Position numbers and translations under genes: made by a program
Notes under the pieces: model-generated
What the model saw: only the letters and a program-made list of their open reading frames with translations
The model's database searches: none
What the model was told of the DNA's origin: nothing
NCBI GenBank assembly: GCA_009760855.2
Contig: WPIO01000028.1
Location: 2,867,501-2,929,500, forward strand
Direction of reading: 5' to 3'
Length of the DNA: 62,000 nucleotides
Origin: Cristatella mucedo
Lineage: Eukaryota > Bryozoa > Phylactolaemata > Cristatellidae
Part shown: one piece after another, positions 1 through 11,073 of the stretch
Numbering within the stretch: position 1 is the first letter of the stretch
How the letters are laid out: the number at the start of each line of letters is the position of its first letter

Positions 1-704
1 AAATACTTTCCAATCGGACTTTGCAATTTACTACTAGCTGTTTGGACTAGGAGTTGCTTAGCTAAGCTTCTAGCAAACCTTATGTCAATGGGACACTTTG
101 ATTAGGACTAAAGACATTTTAAAACCAGTAACTTATTCCGAGAATACAATTACTATGTTTCTTATTAGGTGACAACGAAAAAGAACCTATAAAAGCATCT
201 AATCGTACAGCTTATGCTAGTTCAGTGTGAATGGCCTTACTTTTTACTCATGCCTGCTGATCTTTGCATGTTCTCGTGAGTACCTTAACATGCTGACTGT
301 GTAGCATGGGTAAAATGAGTGCAGGTCTGATTCCCTTGGAAAACTAAAAGAATGTCTAATTATTTTTATATTTTTAGGTGGTACATTTTCAGCTTTATTT
401 CCATGTTGTTGCGTTAAGCATTCCAAAGTTGCTATAAAATGATGCATCAAGGTTTTACCGATCTCATGGCTTCGCTATTTCGTAAGTAAGAGAAACTATT
501 AGGACGCAATTAGTGATCAGTAAAATTCTCACTTTAATAATACTAGATTCAAATCTTTTCTTAAGCTCAGACAACTACTAATATGCTGTGGTTTAATTTT
601 TCTTAATAAATGGTGGTAAACCAACTAAATTGTTCCATTAGAAAAATGTGATTTTGTACTGCTTACGCTTTAACAGACGAACTAAATAAAATTACGAAAA
701 ATGA
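1..704. repeat. S1 unit: diverged duplicate of 5820-6540
   Basis: This stretch aligns from its first base with 5820-6540 and, more weakly, with 60600-61480. Shared landmarks include a motif around 'aatcggactttgcaa', a block near 301-340 beginning 'gtagcatggg', and the phrase 'actagatt' near 543. No reading frame in it is convincing. It is the left, window-truncated copy of a locally duplicated non-coding unit. The original function of the unit is not visible. Confidence 0.75.
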
Positions 705-2330
705 TAAATATAGTGATACCGTAGACTTCATTGGCTGATAAATAATTGATCTCACTTATTTATTATGGTTACTGGATTCTATCGGCTTCTCGGCACAGAG
801 CTGTTAGCAATTGGGGATTAGCTTGCAGGTCATATCCCAAGTTTGATGGCGACCTATTTTCTTCCCGTTTTGCCGTTTCCTACTGTGTTTCATGCTAATA
901 ATTACACGGATAAGTCATTTTATTTGTCCATATAAGACTTCAACTCCTAGGCCTTTCTCGTATATCTACCCATATGATCACAGAGCTCATCAGTAAAATA
1001 GTGAACCAATTGCACTCCTTAACTGTAGCTTGTTTCCGGGCTCGTTCACCACTATCAGACCAGCACATGGCAGCCTCATGAAAAAATGCGTTTCCACTCT
1101 GCTAAAATTAGTAGCTCTGATTACGAAGATTAAAACTGACTGAATTTTGAAATCAAAAGGCTCTCTTGGCAAATACAATAGCCGATTGCCTTCATCTTTG
1201 GCGATAAAGATAAAATACAAACAATATTTTGATAGGCGAACACTCCATAGCGAGATTCGCATGCAGGTCGTGCTCCAGTATGAATAGAAGGAACTTGCCA
1301 GTCAGTTGCACAAGCTAAAATTCTAGTGCCAAAGAACATTAAGGAAGCTATTGCCTTAGAAATCTTAGTGCTACTTTATATCACCAAAATCATGGTGTCC
1401 GATCGAGTATCGCCACCCACTACTAAAGTTTATATCTCACATCCAAAAAAAGATTTTTAATGAATGCCAGGAATTCGAAAAGTTATAGATTTATTCCATC
1501 CACAATACGATAGAGAGGCGGCAATTTATTTCACGATTGACAAGCCCACAGGGACTCTGTAGGTGTTTAGCTTGAAGGTGTACTATAGTACTCTAAAGTC
1601 AGCGATGAAACTGCTGCTCAGATAATTCATCTTACTCCACCATGATAAATCAAGAATTGCGATTGAGAGATGATTACTGGGAGAAAAAAGCTACACATGG
1701 AATTGGAAACACATGGTAACTACAAGGGTTGATTTATAGTGGTCAGCATGGGAATTAATACTGCTGCCTCCTCTTTGGATAGTGAGTTCCAGTTGTGGAG
1801 CACCAATTCTACAGAGTTGTTTCGCAACCTGCTATTAAGTAATCATAAGTGACAACTTTTTTAGATTCAGCGAGTGCACGTAATTGCGGTAGGTTTTGCA
1901 GCACCTTAGCTAGAAGCTTGAAGGACACAACCAAAGTAGGGCTGTGGTGAAAGAAAACCATGGCACTCTCTGTCCGGGTCGATAAATCATTAGGAAAAAG
2001 GCTTCCAAAAGCAAAGCACGTACCTGGCCCAATTTCTTGAATTTATGACCAAACTTTCAGACAACTATTTCATCTAACGTGACGTGACGATCACTTTTTT
2101 GATAGCGTGTCAACGCTGAATTTCTGTATACCTCTATATATAAGAAATAATATGAAAACATCCTCAGCAAAGCACAGCATATACCGAATCTAGGACATGA
2201 ATTGAGAACACTTACTTGTTGTAAAAATGATCTTGTAAAAATAACATGAAAATATCGAGCATTTTATAAAATAGAACATATAGAAAACAAGTGCTCTGCA
2301 CTGGCTGTATCATCTATTATTACACTACTT
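705..2330. repeat. T1: segment almost identical to 8399-10020 (T2)
   Basis: From 705 to about 1840 this matches 8399-9530 with only three or four differences that I can find by eye (single-base insertions near 1230 and 1443, a T/C change near 1734). After about 1840 the match continues but with a clearly higher substitution and indel rate to about 2330. A third, more diverged relative lies at 6540-7590. No convincing coding region was found. The step in identity suggests gene conversion or a composite origin; this is inference. Confidence 0.85.
990..1262 (-). CDS. Candidate short ORF conserved in S/T duplicates (doubtful)
   Basis: A 90-codon minus-strand frame whose C-terminal half is kept, with the same stop position, in T2 (8680-9030) and S2 (6817-7035): shared pieces include 'RATNF', 'RVETHFFMRL' and 'CAGL'. 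A related reading is partly visible near 61750-61900. The upstream half is not kept in S2, where it carries a stop. Differences do not concentrate at third codon positions as far as I can tell. It matches no protein family I know. More likely a by-product of duplicated DNA than a gene. Confidence 0.12.
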   Translation of the reverse strand: MRISLWSVRLSKYCLYFIFIAKDEGNRLLYLPREPFDFKIQSVLIFVIRATNFSRVETHFFMRLPCAGLIVVNEPGNKLQLRSAIGSLFY

Positions 2331-2500
2331 GAACGCTGACCCTAAGCATGTCATCCCTGATAATGTTATTATTGTTTTACATTAAGCATACTAGCAGTAA
2401 CTATTCGATCGTGCTTCATTTGCAGCAAATGTAAAGGGCTCTGAAAGAAATTGAGTTTTCTAAGTAGGTTATACTAAGTTAATTTTTGAATAATTATTAT
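2330..2500 (+). mobile_element. LINE-A 3' end remnant
   Basis: Contains the decayed 3' untranslated end of LINE-A: phrases close to 'gctgaccct', 'aatgttatt', 'tttgcagcaaatgtaaag', then a mutated version of the terminal stem-loop (around 2430-2475) and a TTA-rich tail. The same remnant stands at 57230-57400 at the head of unit P3, so it inserted before the P unit was duplicated. Confidence 0.7.
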
Positions 2501-3833
2501 TGGCACGTTAATTGACGGCCAAGAAAATTAGAGAGAAGTAAAAAGCAATTTTAGCTGAGACTTAACTGATTTTAAGGAGATGCAGGTAACAGCTGAAGCC
2601 GGTAACAAGTTTCAGACTTCCAGACTGAATATTGTCAATTTTCTGCACTGATTTTAGACAATTTAGAGCAGCAAACGGTAGTCCTGCTATCAGCCAGTAA
2701 ATCTCAGCACTGAAAGATGTATGCAAAATCTGGTATATGCATATATGCTTGCTCAGAGACTACAATTGCCACGAGGCACAAGTTTTTGTTATAAGCTGAT
2801 TTTTCTACAGCATTCTCTGCAAAACATTCTAGAGGAACTGCTAAGCCTCTAAGCTGCAAACGGCAGTTAATGATTGCAATAAGCCACTTAGCCCACTCGA
2901 CCGCTATAAAACACATCTAGCAAGTGTGAAACTTAATGCCTGCTAATTATAGTTATTTAGTTTGTGCGACATGTTTATCATTGAGAATTGCATCATGCGA
3001 GTGATGATGACTGAATAAGAGAATCTGCCTAGGCGGTCGTCTTAGCATTACCACCTGAAACCTCAATATACTTGGATTCCGCCAATAGGCATTCAGAGGG
3101 GCACATTTTACGTCCTTTTGTGTGAGCTCAGTGCCTAGTCATACAATGCGACCACAGCGACACATCACCCAATGGTTTGCATACAATATTTACATATATC
3201 TTGACCTGCTCATCAGCCTTTACAAGTGACTTATCAATAATTGAATTTCCTTCGTTATAGGATGCCAAGGTAAACTGTAGTGGTCACTTTCATTGTGCCA
3301 ATAAGACGATACGGGGTCCAGATGCTGCGGGAATGCGGCACTTCTCAGTCCTGTTCATAGACACTGCATAGTAGACCCTGAAACTAGCTCAGTAATTAAT
3401 TATTGTCTGCCCTCTAAATTTAGCACGGTTGCCAAGAATCAATAAGACGCCACTCGGGATGCCAAAAAGACACAGCTATATTGAAGCACTTACCTACGAA
3501 AGTGATTGGTGCAGCTATCTAAGCAACTGGTCGTTTCGAACTTTATAGCAAAGTAACCATCGGCTAGATGAATAAGTGATCGCCTCTTACTACCTAATGG
3601 AAACAGTGATTCATGGACGCTATAGCAGTCCAGGAAGCCTGCGTAAGTTGAGGGGCATTCACTTCCTCGTTAGACTTTTTAACAGCTAACAGTCACCTAT
3701 CTACCAATGCCGTTATCTTCTCTTAAAATCGGGTGCAGTTACGCTCATATTCAGGATTACATTAGCAGCCCAGCAAGACAGTGGACCTGGAACGAACAAT
3801 AATAAAAAATTGCAACTAAGAAACTCATGCAAA

Positions 3834-4133
3834 TCAAACTATGCATGGTGATAAGAAGTTAAGCACATAATGCAAGGCTTTAGCCAGCTTCATATTACTG
3901 AGATTGCACTCACTATCAGCCTGAACAACTCTTATAATCTTTGGAGTTCGTATTTTTTTCAAAATTGCATTTCTATTATGGTAAATTTTGGTTGTAATTA
4001 GCATTTCTTTTTTGTAGGTTGTTGGTTGACAATGTGCAAAAGGCAACCATAGTATCCTAATAGAAATGTTCTGCCGAGGCGATACACAAACGCTTACAAC
4101 ATGATCAATGAATTCGATGGTCATTGCTGCCAA
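3834..4133 (-). CDS. Candidate ORF shared by P1 and P3 (doubtful)
   Basis: A 99-codon minus-strand frame. The first ~65 codons correspond to a frame at 58808-59005, with matching pieces 'TIEF', 'VCVS', 'SIRILWLP' and 'AHCQPTTYK', and with one three-base, in-frame length difference next to 'VCVS'. Downstream the two frames diverge. Counting differences by eye shows them spread over all three codon positions, so selection on protein is not demonstrated. No known domain recognised and P2 has lost the region. Could be a fossil exon or chance. Confidence 0.15.
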   Translation of the reverse strand: MAAMTIEFIDHVVSVCVSPRQNISIRILWLPFAHCQPTTYKKEMLITTKIYHNRNAILKKIRTPKIIRVVQADSECNLSNMKLAKALHYVLNFLSPCIV

Positions 4134-4216
4134 AGATGCTACCTACTGAAACTGACTCTCAGAAAATTTCCCCTCGAGCTTATGCTGCTTGAATGTTCGC
4201 TACGCCAGTGATCGAC

Positions 4217-4263
4217 AATTTGGAGCGATCGCACCTGCAGGCAACGATCGGTGCCCGAGCACT
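4217..4263. other. 47-base block identical between P1 and P3
   Basis: Every base matches 59089-59135, while flanking sequence differs at many sites. The block is GC-rich against AT-rich surroundings and contains two CGATCG hexamers, the 8-base palindrome GCGATCGC and CCTGCAGG. It could be a constrained regulatory site or simply a lucky stretch; P2 has lost the corresponding position. Confidence 0.6.
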
Positions 4264-4742
4264 AAACAATCGCAGGTACCCTGTAAAAGCCTTACCATCT
4301 GCTCCGCTCCCAGAGAGCCGGCCTCTGCTGCACCAGTCTACTGGAAATGGTCGTTATTAAATTACTCTGGATAGCATTCTGCTATAAAAACTGGCAAATA
4401 CTGTCTTTGTGAGTAAGTCATGTCAATCAAGCAAATATATTCTTTGTGTATTTTATAAACGTGACTTTTCATTAAAAGACCATCTCTGTTGCACAGTCAA
4501 TTATGCCTACTTCCGGCCATAAACATAGCAAGTTTTAGTAACGATAGTATAATAATGCAGTTGATAAAGCGCCCTCAGAGAACTCAATCTCTCTGTAGGC
4601 ACTTTAAATTTGCTGTATGCTTATTAAGACCTGAATATCGCATCCAAGTTGGTCCATTCGTTTCGACATCCCAAGCGACTATTTAAACTTACTACAGGCT
4701 ACAATTCTTCTTGAGGGGAAAATTTGTAAACTGCTGTTGTTT

Positions 4743-4745
<3 letters not shown>

Positions 4746-4801
<56 letters not shown>
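4746..4801 (+). repeat. (CT)n microsatellite
   Basis: About 28 uninterrupted CT units. It lies at the same position of the P unit as the much longer array at 60408-60590 in P3, following a conserved 'gctgttgtttcaaa' and preceding 'ggct(c/t)aataa'. Confidence 0.97.
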
Positions 4802-4803
<2 letters not shown>

Positions 4804-5565
4804 CTCAATAAACCAAAATTCAATCAAACTTGGCAACTAATTACCACCTATTCTGAATCTAACTGAGCTGAGTCTCTTACGAACCCTTAATCAGTACGAG
4901 ATTGGTTAGTGCCAGCATTCTCTTGAAGCTTAACTCTGATTACCAGCATGACATTCCCGACTTGATGACTTTGAAAAAGAATATAAAAATGCAACTGTTT
5001 TTAAAGCATACACTGATACGTGTGAATGGTCTTTTTTGTGCTCATGCGTGCTGATACTTTGCATGTTCTTATGAATAGCTTGATGTGTTTTCTGTGTAGC
5101 ACAGTTCAGTGCCTCTAAATCTAGTTCTCTGAGAAAACAAATATCTTATTGTTTTTTTATTTCTTTAGTTAGCATGGTACGTTCTGAGCTTAATATACTC
5201 TTGCTTTAAGCTTTCCGAAGTTATTTTAAAACGATTCGTCGATGTTTCATAAGGCTCGTAGCCAGCTCTACAGCTTGACATGAGCCCGGATTCACCTAGG
5301 CTGCTCAGGGCCTACGCCTACCGGCCTGGCATAAACAAATTTAGGGGCCGTTGCAAATTTGCAACATAGTTCAGGCCAAGCCTGGCCTGGGCGTGACAAT
5401 GGCCCTGGTTTTAGCTATTCCAAGACATTGCTATTTCCTAAGTTGCAGAATTAATTTGGAAAAAAACCATTTATTATTAAAATTATCGCTGAACCTATAA
5501 ACTAGATTCCAAACTTTTCGCTTCCGCTCCGAAAATTACCAGTTTACTCATTTTCACTTTTCAGT
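4802..5565. repeat. S-type tail of P1
   Basis: Aligns with 60590-61360 (P3) and with the S1/S2 units. It carries the shared phrases 'caatcaaacttggcaact', 'ggattcacctaggctgctca' near 5290 and 'ctagattccaaacttttcgc' near 5503. Near 5565 the alignment switches back to P-type sequence matching about 4640, marking a tandem junction to S2. No gene seen. Confidence 0.75.
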
Positions 5566-7595
5566 TGGTCCATTTATTTCGACATTCCACTCAACTTTTT
5601 AAACTTACTACCTATAACTCCAATCTTCTCGCAAGTGAAATTGGTCGCCTGTATTAGCTTCAAAACTAAAAAGCTAATCATGTCGGTCGTGAGCTTTGCA
5701 ATATCCACATTATACAGCGAATCTCCGATTTGCTCGACTCCAGAAGCAGCGAATCGTAATAAAGGCGACGATACTCCTATGTAGGGTTCCTAATTCTCTC
5801 GCTCCGATGTAATAATTCGAAATACTTTCTAATCGGACTTTGCAACTTACTATGAGCTGTTCGGACTAGAAGTTGCTTAGCTGAGCTTCTAGCAAACCTT
5901 TTTTCCATAGGACACTGATTAAAACTAAAGAAATTGTTAAGCCAGTAACTTATCCCGAGAATACAAGAATGATGTTCCTTATTAGTCGACAACGAAAAAA
6001 GACCTTACAAATGCATCTATTCATACAGCTTATGCTAGTTCAGTGCGAATGGCCTTATTTGTACTCATGCCTGCTGATCTTTGCATGTTCTCGTATCTTA
6101 ATATGCTTACTGTGTAGCATGGGTAGAATGAGTGCAGGTCTGATTCCCTTGGAAAACTAAACGAATGTCAATTGTTTTTATATTTTTAGGTGGTACTTTT
6201 TCAGCTTTATTTCCTCGTTGTGGCGTTAGGTATTAAAAAGTTTTAAAAATCATTATAAAATTATCATTATAAAATGATGGATCAAAGTGTTAACGATCTC
6301 ATGACCTCGCTAATTCGTAAGTCAGAGAAACTATTGGGACACAATTAGCTATCAGTAAAATTCTCTCTCTAATTAATACTAGATTAGAATCTTTGCTTAA
6401 GCTCAGAAATTACCAACATACTGTGATGTAAATTTTTTCTTAACAAATAATGGTAAACGAACTAAATTATTCCATTAGAAAAAGGTGATATCGTACTGCC
6501 GAACGCTTAAATATACGAACTAAAAACAATTACGAAAAATAATAAATGCAGTGATGACGTAGACTTCATTGACTAATAAATAGTTGATCTCACTGGATTC
6601 TATAGGCTTCTTGGCACAGAGCTGTTAGCAATTGGGGATTAGCTTGAAGGTCATATCCCCAGTTTGATGGTGACGTATTTTCCGTCAGTTTTGCAGCTTC
6701 CTACTGTGTTTCATACTAACAATTACACGGATAAGTCATTTTATTTGTCCCTATGAGGCTTTAATTCCTTAGGGCTTCTTTTATATCTTATCTTATATCT
6801 ACGATCACAGAGTTCATCAGTAAAGTAATGAACCAAGTGCACTCCCTAACTGTAGCTTTTTTCCGGGCTCCTTCACCTCCATCAGACCAGCACATGCCAG
6901 CCTCATGAAAAAATGTGTTTCCACTCTAGCAAAATTAGTAGCCCTAATTAGGGAGATTAAAACTAAGTGAACTTTGAAAACTAAAGGCTCTCTTGACGAA
7001 TACAGTGGCCGATTGCCTTCATTTTTGGCAATCAAGGTACACTACAAACAATATTTCGTCAGGCGAACATTCCATGGCGAGATTTGCATGCATGTAGTGC
7101 TCCAGTATGAATGGAAGGAACTTGCCAGAGTCTGTAGCTCAAGCTAAAACTCTAGTGGCAAAGAGTAGTAAGGAATATATTGCCTTAGGAATCTTAGTGC
7201 CATGTAGACAAAAAACATTGGTGTCCGATCGAGTACCACGATCCACTACTAAAATTAATATCTCAAATCTCAGAATAAAGATTTTGAATGAATGCCTGGA
7301 ATTCTAATAGTCTTATAATTATTCCATCCACAATACGATAGTGGAACGGCAATTTATTTCACGATTGACAAGCCCACAAGGACTCTGTCGGTGTTTAGCT
7401 TGAAGGTGTTCTATAGCACTCTTCAATCTGTGATGAAACCGCTGCTCAGATAATTCATCTCACTCCACCATGATAAAATAATAATTGCGATTGAGAGATG
7501 ATTACTGGGAGAAAGAAGGTACGCATGGAATTTAAAACAAATGGTAACTACCAGGGTTGATTCAGAGTGGTCAGCATGGGAATTATTACTGCCTC
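5566..7595. repeat. S2: tandem duplicate of S1/T1
   Basis: Begins with sequence like 4640-4745 ('agttggtccat', 'aaacttactac'), then from 5820 follows S1 and from 6540 follows T1 with moderate divergence. It ends near 7595 where Q1 begins. The minus-strand frame 6817-7035 (72 codons) corresponds to the doubtful frame at 990-1262. No gene supported. Confidence 0.78.
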
Positions 7596-7599
7596 TTAT

Positions 7600-8397
7600 T
7601 CTTTAAAGCTGTCGAGCATTCTGTTCTTGCATGTGACATTGAGCTTCTCAATGCAGTGTGCAGGTTTCCTAGCGTTACAGCCAGTGGGACTGTTAGCTCT
7701 GTGTATCATCATATGGCGTAAAACTGCCAGTTGCTTTTACTGATAGTTTTGCCATCAAAGCGAACGGTAGCATCCAGGCATCAGTTGTCTGGTTATGAAG
7801 TTGCTGTGATAACCACCAATTAAATTTACAGCAGATAATATTTCTTCCGTTTGATCTTGTTTTAACATGAATTTTATTTGGATATATCAATTTTAACAAA
7901 TTCTTGCATGTGAGTATGTGGCTCTTGTTTCGATTCAGCTCATTAAGAATAACACTCAATAAAACAAAAGTATCTTGTTCGGAGAAGGACCACCAAAGGG
8001 GTACGTTCCTAGTACGCCGTAATTATTTTAACATCATATTCCAGTTTTTAGTTATGGGTGATTGATTGTCTTTCGAAAAAAGTTTCAGCCTTTTTTCCAT
8101 AAAGCTCCCTCTAAGTAAATCGATTGTGGAATCACAACCTGTGACCTTCTTAAAATGTTTTCCGAGGCTTCTACATGCGATATGGGCTGCCTTAATAAGG
8201 TCTAGTAATACGAGCTCTCTCTAGAAGACCCTACAGCATCATCACTGTGGTCTTCACTGGCAGACCAACTTAGCCCTGCCATAACCTAGATTTGTAACTC
8301 ATCTTTATTAAAGAGCTCGTACCCTAATCCTTCAAACTGGAAATTTTTAAGTCAATACTTCAAGAGCCTAAATTGGATACAAAGGTACTTTCAATAA
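7600..8397. repeat. Q1: duplicate of 12155-12980, containing a LINE-B fragment
   Basis: Aligns with 12155-12980. The last ~300 bases (about 8080-8397) match the plus-strand linker between endonuclease and reverse transcriptase of LINE-B: the paired region at 12840-12960 reads LEKGVVPKSFKP and SLLPFSSKILE, typical of the L2 reverse transcriptase start. It stops abruptly at 8397 where T2 begins. Confidence 0.7.
7693..7959 (-). CDS. Candidate ORF shared by Q1 and Q2 (unknown)
   Basis: An 88-codon minus-strand frame. The second copy, near 12250-12520, preserves long stretches of the translation ('LNELNRNKSHI', 'WLSQQ', 'TDAWM', 'ALMAK', 'TP.DD') but has several in-frame stops, so it is broken. 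I do not recognise the product. Since Q units flank LINE-B fragments, it may be an antisense frame through a mobile element or through its insertion site. Confidence 0.18.
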   Translation of the reverse strand: MSVILNELNRNKSHILTCKNLLKLIYPNKIHVKTRSNGRNIICCKFNWWLSQQLHNQTTDAWMLPFALMAKLSVKATGSFTPYDDTQS

Positions 8398-8398
8398 A

Positions 8399-10020
8399 TG
8401 TAGTGATACCGTAGACTTCATTGGCTGATAAATAATTGATCTCACTTATTTATTATGGTTACTGGATTCTATCGGCTTCTCGGCACAGAGCTGTTAGCAA
8501 TTGGGGATTAGCTTGCAGGTCATATCCCAAGTTTGATGGCGACCTATTTTCTTCCCGTTTTGCCGTTTCCTACTGTGTTTCATGCTAATAATTACACGGA
8601 TAAGTCATTTTATTTGTCCATATAAGACTTCAACTCCTAGGCCTTTCTCGTATATCTACCCATATGATCACAGAGCTCATCAGTAAAATAGTGAACCAAT
8701 TGCACTCCTTAACTGTAGCTTGTTTCCGGGCTCGTTCACCACTATCAGACCAGCACATGGCAGCCTCATGAAAAAATGCGTTTCCACTCTGCTAAAATTA
8801 GTAGCTCTGATTACGAAGATTAAAACTGACTGAATTTTGAAATCAAAAGGCTCTCTTGGCAAATACAATAGCCGATTGCCTTCATCTTTGGCGATAAAGA
8901 TAAAATACAAAACAATATTTTGATAGGCGAACACTCCATAGCGAGATTCGCATGCAGGTCGTGCTCCAGTATGAATAGAAGGAACTTGCCAGTCAGTTGC
9001 ACAAGCTAAAATTCTAGTGCCAAAGAACATTAAGGAAGCTATTGCCTTAGAAATCTTAGTGCTACTTTATATCACCAAAATCATGGTGTCCGATCGAGTA
9101 TCGCCACCCACTACTAAAGTTTATATCTCACATCCCAAAAAAAGATTTTTAATGAATGCCAGGAATTCGAAAAGTTATAGATTTATTCCATCCACAATAC
9201 GATAGAGAGGCGGCAATTTATTTCACGATTGACAAGCCCACAGGGACTCTGTAGGTGTTTAGCTTGAAGGTGTACTATAGTACTCTAAAGTCAGCGATGA
9301 AACTGCTGCTCAGATAATTCATCTTACTCCACCATGATAAATCAAGAATTGCGATTGAGAGATGATTACTGGGAGAAAAAAGCTACACATGGAATTGGAA
9401 ACACATGGTAACTACAAGGGTTGATTCATAGTGGTCAGCATGGGAATTAATACTGCTGCCTCCTCTTTGGATAGTGAGTTCCAGTTGTGGAGCACCAATT
9501 CTACAGAGTTGTTTCGCAACCTGCTATTAAGTAATAATAAGTGACAGCTTTTTTCAATTCAGTGAGTGCACGTAAATGCAGTAGGTTTCGCAGCACCTTA
9601 GCTATTTTGAAGGACACAACCCAAGTAGGGCTATGGTGAAAGAAAACCGTTGCACTCTCTGTCCGGGTCGATGAATCATCATGGAAAAGGCGTCCAGAAG
9701 CAAAGTACGTACCTGGCCCAATTTCTTGAATTTATGACCAAACTTTCAGACAACTATTTCATCTAACGTGATGTGACGATCACTTTTTTGATAACGTACC
9801 AACGCTGAATTTCTGTATACCTCTATATATAAAACTAAGAATATGCAAACGTCATCAGCAATGCATAGCACAGCATATACCGAATCTAGGACGTGAATTG
9901 AGAACACTTACTTGTTGTAGAAATGATCTTCTAATAATAATTTGGAAATATCGAGCATTTTATAAAATAGAACATATAGAAAACAATTGTTCTGCACTGG
10001 CTGTATTATTTACTATTCGC
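8399..10020. repeat. T2: near-identical copy of T1
   Basis: Starts exactly where Q1 breaks off ('caataaatg' then 'tagtgatacc'). It is nearly identical to 705-1840 over its first ~1.13 kb and visibly more diverged over the last ~490 bases. The 116-codon minus-strand frame 8680-9030 arises because one extra A near 8910 changes the frame relative to T1. No gene supported. Confidence 0.85.
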
Positions 10021-10390
10021 TTAAACTCAAATTTCGGAGTTTCATAGTTTTTTCCACTGAATGTAATGTACATGTATTTAAATTAAGAAATGAAACCCTC
10101 ATATCGAAATAATAATTATAATCTACCTGATTGAGACACTCGCAGAAAAGTTTCACTCTCCATAAACTAACGTTACATTCTTTATATATGCTGTAAAGAG
10201 AGCGCCATTGTTTTCAAATCGGAGACATTCCCAGCTGCGAGGTACCAAATGGGGTTAGAGGTAACCTACAAGTGTAAACTCACATACATGATTTAACGTA
10301 ACATGCACAGCATCACATGCATAGGCACGTTAAGAAAAAGTCATAAGGACCAAGCGAATGCTCTGATGTGCTTTTTTAGCTTCCATTTTA
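10021..10390. other. No recognisable feature
   Basis: AT-rich sequence to the left of a LINE-A insertion. I see no long reading frame, RNA gene or repeat match. Confidence 0.5.
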
Positions 10391-10394
10391 AAAT

Positions 10395-10922
10395 CAACAT
10401 ATAACAATAATTATAATAATATATATGCTTACTACCCTCCTAGAACGGAATCTCTCTCTAAGCACTTTACATATGCCGAATATAAAACGTTTCCAAGTAT
10501 TTGGTGGTAACATCTGCAAGTAGCAGGCACACCAACCAGCAGGCATAAGCATGTAACCTGGTACATGCACAAGAAACACGAATCACAAAGCACACCAAAT
10601 GCTGTAATAAAAAAGTGCATTCTAAGCTTCTTTTTATATGTCGTCGTGTCAGTAGACACTGTGAGGTGCGTCGAAAGTGAGTTCCAGGCTTTAGGAGCAT
10701 ACTAACTGAAAGCACTCTCTCAACAGATTTTGAATTACAAACGAAGTATGGCTAAACGATAGGAGTTAGAGCAGTGGGTTTGCACGATTCTTCACCTGGT
10801 GAGGGATTAGTTCTGATACGTAGGCTGGAGAAACAGTATGAAGGGACCTAAAACCAAGTGACAGAACTTCAAGACGCTCCACTAAAAGCAAGTGACAGAA
10901 CTTGCAGACGCTCCACTTAAAG
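10395..10922 (-). mobile_element. LINE-A, 3' part, antisense, decayed
   Basis: On the minus strand this contains the LINE-A TTA-rich tail (10395-10425), a mutated terminal stem-loop (about 10435-10480), the 3' untranslated region, and C-terminal coding text such as 'VLSLGFRSLH', 'PAYVSELIPHQ', matching the last third of the LINE-A protein at 13432-14490. It is truncated at its 5' end near 10870-10922, where a 34-base unit is tandemly doubled. Confidence 0.8.
10855..10922. repeat. 34-base direct tandem duplication
   Basis: Two copies, 10855-10888 and 10889-10922, starting 'caagtgacagaactt', with a few mismatches. It sits at the 5'-truncated end of the antisense LINE-A. Confidence 0.9.
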
Positions 10923-10990
10923 TAGAAATAATACTTGTGAATTTGTAAAGACGTTACGTTTGCAAAAAGCAAGAAAAATATTAGCTGATT

Positions 10991-11073
10991 TAACAAGCCT
11001 CTTTTTAATAGCGACAGAAGAGCCTTTACGGCTATCACCACCTATCACCAGCTATCAACACCGATTGCAGTGC
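10991..11073 (-). mobile_element. SINE-2 tail fragment
   Basis: On the plus strand it reads 'aagcctctttttaatagcgacagaag...' and the accompanying 'cctttacggctatcaccac', the reverse complement of the tail of the SINE-2 copies at 43474-43633 and 50544-50692. The tRNA-like head is missing. Confidence 0.7.

Larger units (their letters stand above)
2500..4745. repeat. P1: first copy of the P unit
   Basis: Aligns along its length with P3 (57410-59830) and, with deletions, with P2 (33690-36080). Landmarks are 'ttggcacgtta' at the left, 'gatgcaggta' near 2580, 'tcatacaatgcgaccac' near 3140, 'ctatctaccaatgcc' near 3696 and the 47-base identical block at 4217-4263. The unit is roughly 2.3 kb plus an S-type tail. 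Apart from the doubtful frame at 3834-4133 no coding signal is convincing. Confidence 0.8.

Noticed and set aside
4746-4801. CRISPR-like or telomeric repeat
   Set aside because: Simple dinucleotide repeat without spacers; no repeat-spacer pattern occurs anywhere in the window.
8680-9030. 116-codon conserved gene in T2
   Set aside because: T1 differs by one base and loses half the frame; S2 has a stop in the upstream half. Recent duplication explains the similarity.
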